Shown here piece after piece: positions 7,657 through 11,455 of a stretch of 11,455 nucleotides of DNA. Made by a program: the position numbers and the translations under genes. The stretch spans positions 1 through 11,455 of the forward strand of contig SKTN01000413.1 in NCBI GenBank assembly GCA_007117945.1, given 5' to 3'. The DNA comes from Nitriliruptoraceae bacterium. GTDB taxonomy: Bacteria > Actinomycetota > Nitriliruptoria > Nitriliruptorales > Nitriliruptoraceae. Positions within the stretch are counted from its first letter, which is position 1, and each line of letters begins with the position of its first letter. A model generated the notes under the pieces. The model was not told where the DNA came from. It ran no database searches and saw only the letters and a list, made by a program, of their open reading frames with translations.

Positions 7657-8333
7657 GGGGTCGTCCCGGCCTCGACACCGCCTCCCGCGTGGCGCCACTC
7701 GGGGAGGCCGTCCTCCAGCCGGACGGCGCGCCGCCCCCGGGCGTGGAGGCGTCGCACGGCGTCATCGGCGTAGACGCAGTAGGGGCCCCGGCAGTAGGCG
7801 ATCACCTCACGGTCGGCCGGCAGGTCGTCGAGCAGCGCGAGCTGATCGGGGGGTATGGAGATCGCGCCGGGGAGGTGGCCCGCCGCGTACTCGGCCGCGG
7901 GGCGGACGTCGACGATGACCACCTCGTCGCTGCCGAGGCGCGCCAGCAGGTCCTCACGGTCCAGCAGCGGCACCTGCGTGCGGTCGCCGAGGTAACCGGC
8001 GGCCAGCTCGTCCATCCCCTCGACCTGGGACGCCGCGACCCTGCGCAGCGCCCACCACAACTCCAGTACCTCCTCCGAGGCCAGCCGGTAATGGACGTGG
8101 GTGCCGGCACGCCGGCGCTCCACCAGCCCGGCACGGGCCAGGGTGCGCAGGTGGTGGGAGGTGTTGGCCAAGGACTGGTCGAGCTCGCCTGCGATGTCGT
8201 CGACGGTGCGCTCACCCTGGGCCAGCAGCTCGACGATCTCCGCCCGCCGCCCCGAGGACAGCGCCCGGGCGATCGAGGCGAACCCGTCGAACAGGGCGTC
8301 CTTGGCGGGCCGCCGGTCCGGCCGGTCGCTCAT
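7653..8333 (-). CDS. ArsR-family transcriptional regulator with C-terminal rhodanese domain
   Basis: A 226-residue two-domain cytosolic protein. Residues 12-100 are an ArsR/SmtB winged helix: the recognition region is TVDDIAGELDQSLANTSHHLRTLARAGLV (43-71) and the wing is RRRAGTHVHYRLAS (73-86). The domain has no cysteine and none of the usual ArsR metal-site motifs, so metal sensing is unlikely. Residues 122-218 are a rhodanese domain with VIVDVRPAAEYAAGHLPGA (139-157) and the active-site loop AYCRGPYCVYA, whose C181 is the predicted persulfide-forming cysteine and C186 a second thiol. This suggests sensing of sulfane sulfur or thiol state, though other readings are possible. The start is ATG 8333, with a perfect AGGAGGT (8347-8341) 8 nt upstream; two GTG codons just upstream overlap or crowd that site. 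It heads an operon with the permease gene (ATGA overlap). Confidence 0.88.
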
Positions 8334-8354
8334 CGCCACCACCTCCTCGGCGGC

Positions 8355-8386
8355 ACGGTAGCGCAGCGGCTCAAGCGGTCCTTTGA
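8355..8386 (-). promoter_or_regulatory. Promoter and TCAA-N8-TTGA operator of the ArsR-rhodanese / permease operon
   Basis: On the minus strand TACCGT (8360-8355) is a TANNNT -10 candidate 21 nt before the ATG. Ten nt further upstream lies the imperfect palindrome TCAAAGGACCGCTTGA (8386-8371), with perfect TCAA/TTGA arms and symmetric inner G/C. ArsR-type repressors commonly bind such short AT-tipped palindromes over the -35 region of their own promoter, so autorepression is inferred. This is one of few A/T-containing spots in a GC-rich gap. Confidence 0.45.
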
Positions 8387-8547
8387 CCGTCCGTCAGGGG
8401 GTCGGGCCGCCGATCGAGGGCCACGTCGAGGTCGCGGGGAGCGCACCGGCCACCAGCTGCTGCCGCGGGAGGCGACAGGGGAGTGTCGTCGGCTGTCGAG
8501 CGGCTCCATCGGGGTCGGTCGCTGCGCCTGGACAGGCCCATGGCGCG
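8387..8547. other. Intergenic stretch with no supported gene
   Basis: Between the operator and the minus-strand frame ending at 8548 I see no reading frame with convincing codon statistics, no RNA gene and no repeat structure. A 56-codon minus frame (8541-8371) is open but has no ribosome-binding site and runs through the operator. Confidence 0.5.
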
Positions 8548-8949
8548 TCAGTTGCGCCGGCGCACCCTGAGCGTGCGACCCCTGCTGGCGACGAAGGGCC
8601 GGCGCTCCCAGAACCCCCGTGCAGCGCCGATGGTGCCGGTGACGAGGACGATCTTGGCCGCCTGGACGCGATCAGCCGGGTGGAAGCTCTCGACGGAGCC
8701 GGCGAGGAAGCCGAGCACCCCGCTGTCGTCCCTCGCGACGAGGGAGCAGCCGACCCGGAGCACGCCGACCACCCACGAGGCGAGCCGGCGGTCGAGCTCG
8801 CGTTCGAGGCCGACGACGCCCTCGAGGACGTCGTCGCGCGCCTGCGTGCTGCCGGGTACGAACGGCACACCGCGATCATCGACGAGTCCTACGGCCGCTC
8901 GTGCACCGCCCGCGACCCCGAGGGTCTCAGGGTCCAGATCAACGAGCAT
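8548..8949 (-). CDS. Hypothetical protein, possibly a hybrid of a truncated gene
   Basis: An open frame of 133 codons that I do not recognise. From about 8800 down to TGA at 8548 the minus strand has a clear coding signature: roughly 94% G/C at third positions and a natural composition rich in Val, Leu, Gly and Ala, including hydrophobic VLGFLAGSV and KIVLVTGTIGAARGFW, then a basic tail ending RGRTLRVRRRN. Upstream, 8800-8949, the third-position signal drops, and the opposite strand encodes a recognisable VOC-family C-terminus. Even so, ATG 8949 has a good Shine-Dalgarno, GGAGG, 8 nt upstream. Either this is an expressed hybrid gene, or only the part below about 8800 is a remnant of a once longer gene. 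A single membrane helix is possible in the C-terminal half. Confidence 0.4.
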   Translation of the reverse strand: MLVDLDPETLGVAGGARAAVGLVDDRGVPFVPGSTQARDDVLEGVVGLERELDRRLASWVVGVLRVGCSLVARDDSGVLGFLAGSVESFHPADRVQAAKIVLVTGTIGAARGFWERRPFVASRGRTLRVRRRN

Positions 8950-8970
8950 GACCGAGCCCTCCACGGCTGA
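8791..8970 (+). pseudogene. C-terminal fragment of a VOC (glyoxalase/dioxygenase-fold) family protein
   Basis: These 59 codons to TGA 8970 read like the last beta-alpha-beta module of a vicinal-oxygen-chelate protein: VELAFEADD (strand), ALEDVVARLRAAGYE (helix), then SYGRSCTARDPEGLRVQINEHD, matching the common family ending YGRSFxxRDPDGxxVqxNEHD. Third-position G/C is about 90% here. The frame stays open upstream to about 8383, but 8550-8790 shows no VOC N-terminal module in any + frame, and its codon signature belongs to the minus strand. An intact VOC domain is about 115-130 residues, so the first half is missing and no start with a ribosome-binding site is seen. It is therefore called a remnant. 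A short functional protein cannot be excluded. Confidence 0.5.
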
Positions 8971-9003
8971 CGGCATCCGCAGGCCCAGGTCCGGATGTGC
9001 GTG

Positions 9004-9051
9004 GGACAGCGCGCCGTGAGATCGCGTACGCAGGATCGCCACGCGCTGTCC
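9004..9051. terminator. Inverted repeat between the VOC remnant and nadC
   Basis: GGACAGCGCG (9004-9013) and CGCGCTGTCC (9042-9051) are perfect 10-bp arms around a 28-nt spacer, in the 102-bp convergent gap 22 nt beyond the nadC stop. A terminator for nadC is plausible; the long spacer makes it weaker than a classic hairpin, so a protein-binding palindrome is an alternative. Confidence 0.35.
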
Positions 9052-9072
9052 AGGCAGCCGCCGGTCGCACGG

Positions 9073-9933
9073 TCAGCGGCGCGCGCGCAGGTCCAGGGCC
9101 ACGTCGAGGCGGGGGGCGGAGTGGGTCAGCCACCCCAGCGAGATGACGTCGACCCCGGTGGCCGCGACGGCACGGGCCCGCGCGGGGGTGATCCCGCCGG
9201 AGGCCTCGGTGATCGCGCGCCCGGCCACCACTTCCACTGCCGCCCGCAGGGCGTCGTCGTCCAGGTTGTCCAGCAGGATCGAGTCCGCCCCGGCCTGCAG
9301 CGCCTCGGGCACCTGCTCGAGGTGGTCGACCTCCACCTCGACGTGGACGGTGTGACCGATGCGCTCGCGGACCGCCGCGACGGCCGCCCGGATCCCGCCG
9401 GCGGCGACGAGGTGGTTGTCCTTGAGCATCACCGCGTCGAACAGCCCGAAACGGTGGTTGTGGCCCCCGCCGCAGCGCACGGCGTGCTTCTCCAGGGCGC
9501 GCAGACCCGGCGTGGTCTTGCGGGTGTCCACGATGCGGGCACCCGTCCCGGCGACGGCGTCCACGACCTCGTGGGTCGCGGTGGCGATGCCGCTGGCGTG
9601 TCCCAGCAGGTTCAGCGCCCCCCGCTCGCCGGTGAGGAGCGCACGTGTGGGCCCCTGCACCCGGGCCACGATCGTGCCGACGTCCACGCGGTCCCCGTCC
9701 GCCACCTCGGCGGTTGCGCTGGTGCGGGCGTCCACGGCGGCGAACACGGCCAGGGCGACGTCCAGGCCGGCGATGGTGCCTGCCTGCCGCGCGACGAGGT
9801 CGGCCACGCCCCACCGGTCGGCGGGGATGGCCGCGTCGGTGGACAGATCACCGGCGAGGCCGAGGTCCTCGGCGAGGGTCCGTCGGACCAGGTCGTCGAC
9901 GAGGTGGGCCGGGAGCGGGTCCAGCACGGTCAC
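9073..9933 (-). CDS. nadC: Nicotinate-nucleotide pyrophosphorylase (quinolinate phosphoribosyltransferase, carboxylating)
   Basis: A 286-residue cytosolic enzyme, the normal length for NadC, that converts quinolinate and PRPP to nicotinate mononucleotide with loss of CO2, the third step of de novo NAD synthesis from aspartate. The family core is complete: DTRKTTPGLRALEKHAV (136-152) with T137, R138 and K139; GGGHNHRFGLFDAVMLKDNH (155-174), including H160, R161 and K171; VEVEVDHL (198-205); and SILLDN (218-223) and ASGGI (244-248) at the phosphate site. The start is GTG 9933, which overlaps the nadB stop as GTGA and gives the expected N-terminus; a second GTG at 9927 is nearly equivalent. The frame is open far upstream but there overlaps nadB. 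The overlap implies translational coupling with nadB. No missing key residue was noticed. Confidence 0.95.
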   Translation of the reverse strand: MTVLDPLPAHLVDDLVRRTLAEDLGLAGDLSTDAAIPADRWGVADLVARQAGTIAGLDVALAVFAAVDARTSATAEVADGDRVDVGTIVARVQGPTRALLTGERGALNLLGHASGIATATHEVVDAVAGTGARIVDTRKTTPGLRALEKHAVRCGGGHNHRFGLFDAVMLKDNHLVAAGGIRAAVAAVRERIGHTVHVEVEVDHLEQVPEALQAGADSILLDNLDDDALRAAVEVVAGRAITEASGGITPARARAVAATGVDVISLGWLTHSAPRLDVALDLRARR

Positions 9934-11455
9934 GGTGCTGCCGGCCCGGATCGCGCGGGTGCGATCGACGGCGAGGTGGTGGCCGCCAGGGTGACCCGCG
10001 GGCCGAGCCGACCGGTGGTGCTCGCGTCGATGAGCGTTGACCGGGCCTGGGCGGGATCGCTGGCGGGATGGTCCAGCCGGTGGTGGGCCCCCCGGGACTC
10101 GGTGCGGGCCAGGGCGGCACGCAGCACCGTCTCGGCCAGCACCGCGAGGTTGCGACCGTCGCGGCCGTGGCTCAGCCGTGGGAGGAGCCGGCCGAGCTGC
10201 GCGAGGCCGGTCTCCAGACCCTCGGCATCCCGGACCGGGCCGGCGTGGGTCCACATCAGCGCGCGCAGCGCGGCCACCGCCGCCGGGTCGTCGGCCGTCG
10301 GGAGGTCGATATCGGCGCGGTGCCGGGGTGTGCGGGCGTGACCGAGGTCGGGGACCACCGCTGGGCCGTTGCTGATCGTGGCGGCGACCCGGCGTGCCAG
10401 GACCATCGCCTCGAGCAGGGAGTTGCTCGCCAGCCGGTTCGCACCGTGCAGCCCGGTGGAGGCCACCTCGCCGCAGGCGAACAGGCCCGGCAGCCCGCTG
10501 CGACCGTCGAGGTCCGTGGCGATGCCACCCATGGCGTAGTGCTGTGCGGGGGTGACCGGTAGCGGTGTCAGGGGGTCGAGCCCTGCGGCCCGTGCCAGTC
10601 CGCACACCGTCGGGAAGCGCCGCTCGATGGCAGCGCCGAGGTGGGTGGCGTCGAGCACCACCGGCCCGTGCTCGGCGGCCGCGAAGTTGGCCCGGGCCAC
10701 CACGTCACGGGGTGCGAGCTCCGCGTCCGGGTGGACCTCGGTCATGAAGCGGCTGCCGGTGTGGTCACGCAGCACCGCGCCGGCGCCGCGCAGTGCCTCG
10801 GTGACCAGGGGCAGGGGATCGGCACCGGTGTCCAGGGCGGTGGGGTGGAACTGCACGAACTCCGGGTCCCGGACGCTGGCCCCGGCACGCAACGCCATCG
10901 CCACCCCGTCGCCGGTGGCCAGCGCGGGGTTGGTGGTGCGCTCGTAGAGGTGACCGAGGCCACCGGTGGCGAGCACCACCACCCGGGTGGTCAGGACCTC
11001 GAGCCTGCCGTTGAGCTCGATGGCGAGCCCGGTCACCCGCCCGCCGTCGTGGAGCAGGTCCACGGCGCGCGCGTCGGTGAGCACGGTGATGTCGTCGCGC
11101 GCCGCGACCGCGGCGCGCAGCCGTGCCATGACCGCCCCGCCGGTGGCGTCCCCGGCGGCGTGGACGATACGCCGCTGGCCGTGGCCGGCCTCCCGGCCGA
11201 GGGCCAGGGACGCACCGTCACGGTCGAAGGCCACGGCGAGCGCGTCCAGCCAGCCGATGCGCTCCGCCGCGGCCTCGGCGACGACCCGTGCCACCTCGGG
11301 GTCGCTGAGCCCGGCGCTGACCGCCACGGTGTCGGCGGCGTGGATCGACGGGTCGTCGTCGGCGCCGATCGCGGCCGCGATCCCGCCCTGGGCCCAGCCG
11401 CTGGCGCCGTCGCCGAGCGCTGTGCGGGTCACCAGGGTGCAGTGCCCGAGCTCGA
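9930..11455 (-). CDS. nadB: L-aspartate oxidase, missing the N-terminus at the window edge
   Basis: About 507 residues of an FAD enzyme that oxidises L-aspartate to iminoaspartate, which NadA then condenses to quinolinate. The frame is open through the right edge (…ELGHCTLVTRTALGDG), so the GTG at 11432 is an internal codon, and roughly 30-40 residues including the FAD Rossmann motif lie outside. Visible signatures are ASGWAQGGIAAA (FAD/substrate loop), VVVLATGGLGHLY, DPEFVQFHPTAL with the substrate-site histidine, SRFMTEVHPDAELAPRDVVARA with the catalytic arginine region, HYAMGGIATDLDGRSGLPGLFACGEVA and GLHGANRLASNSLLEA. The C-terminal helical domain contains TESRGAHHRLDHP. The arrangement distinguishes NadB from succinate dehydrogenase or fumarate reductase flavoproteins. 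The stop overlaps the nadC start. nadA is likely upstream, beyond the edge, in the usual nadABC order. Confidence 0.94.
   Translation of the reverse strand, partial: ELGHCTLVTRTALGDGASGWAQGGIAAAIGADDDPSIHAADTVAVSAGLSDPEVARVVAEAAAERIGWLDALAVAFDRDGASLALGREAGHGQRRIVHAAGDATGGAVMARLRAAVAARDDITVLTDARAVDLLHDGGRVTGLAIELNGRLEVLTTRVVVLATGGLGHLYERTTNPALATGDGVAMALRAGASVRDPEFVQFHPTALDTGADPLPLVTEALRGAGAVLRDHTGSRFMTEVHPDAELAPRDVVARANFAAAEHGPVVLDATHLGAAIERRFPTVCGLARAAGLDPLTPLPVTPAQHYAMGGIATDLDGRSGLPGLFACGEVASTGLHGANRLASNSLLEAMVLARRVAATISNGPAVVPDLGHARTPRHRADIDLPTADDPAAVAALRALMWTHAGPVRDAEGLETGLAQLGRLLPRLSHGRDGRNLAVLAETVLRAALARTESRGAHHRLDHPASDPAQARSTLIDASTTGRLGPRVTLAATTSPSIAPARSGPAAP

Noticed and set aside
8371..8541. 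A 56-codon minus-strand frame starting at ATG 8541 and ending in the ArsR operator
   Set aside because: No ribosome-binding site, mediocre codon bias and overlap with the regulatory palindrome.
8383..8970. A full 195-residue VOC protein on the plus strand
   Set aside because: Only the last 59 codons look like VOC; the upstream part lacks the first beta-alpha-beta module, has poorer third-position bias and overlaps a stronger minus-strand coding signal.
8417..9109. Exact 15-bp direct repeat AGGGCCACGTCGAGG at 8417-8431 and 9095-9109, the second inside the nadC 3' end
   Set aside because: One 15-bp match is about what chance gives in 11 kb of GC-rich DNA, and the flanks do not align, so it is not good evidence of a nadC duplication.
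9934..10605. Upstream extension of the nadC frame
   Set aside because: It lies wholly within nadB out of frame; GTG 9933 gives the family's normal length and a GTGA overlap.

Overview
The window is very GC-rich, with G or C at nearly every third codon position, short intergenic gaps, ATGA/GTGA stop-start overlaps and TANNNT-type -10 boxes. This points to a high-GC Gram-positive actinobacterium (Actinomycetota). The genus cannot be read from the sequence. A 2-oxoglutarate:ferredoxin oxidoreductase (korB) is present and the cofactor pathway is a bacterial aspartate-to-NAD route.

Layout. 1-435 is the 3' end of korB (+). It faces the end of a major facilitator transporter (446-1879, -). Divergent from that transporter, a translationally coupled pair on + encodes an aminoglycoside-phosphotransferase-fold kinase (1993-3051) and a HAD-like hydrolase (3048-3701). 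The pair resembles the two N-terminal domains of human ACAD10 and may act on hydroxyacyl-CoA substrates. A second MFS transporter (3735-4961, -) converges on it. Divergent from this transporter is a putative RNA-binding nuclease with an N-terminal NYN domain and two OST-HTH/LOTUS domains (5119-6258, +). It converges on a two-gene operon on the minus strand: an ArsR-type repressor fused to a rhodanese domain (7653-8333), then an APC amino acid permease (6385-7656). A candidate operator lies just upstream of the repressor gene.

8387-9072 is the least ordinary stretch. It holds no clear intact gene. On + it has the C-terminal part of a VOC/glyoxalase-family protein (about 8791-8970). On - it has an unrecognised reading frame whose codon statistics are convincingly coding only up to about 8800. 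The two look like 3' halves of a divergent pair joined by a deletion. The right end carries nadC (9073-9933, -) and most of nadB (9930 to beyond 11455, -), overlapping by GTGA. They are consecutive enzymes of de novo NAD synthesis, except that NadA, between them in the pathway, is not in the window.

The genes fall into independent small units and do not form one large system. No mobile element, CRISPR array, tRNA or rRNA was seen. Regulatory structure is fairly readable: each of the four convergent junctions has an inverted repeat, two divergent starts share a TAGSGTCGCGG element placed as for leaderless transcription, and two operator-like palindromes are present.
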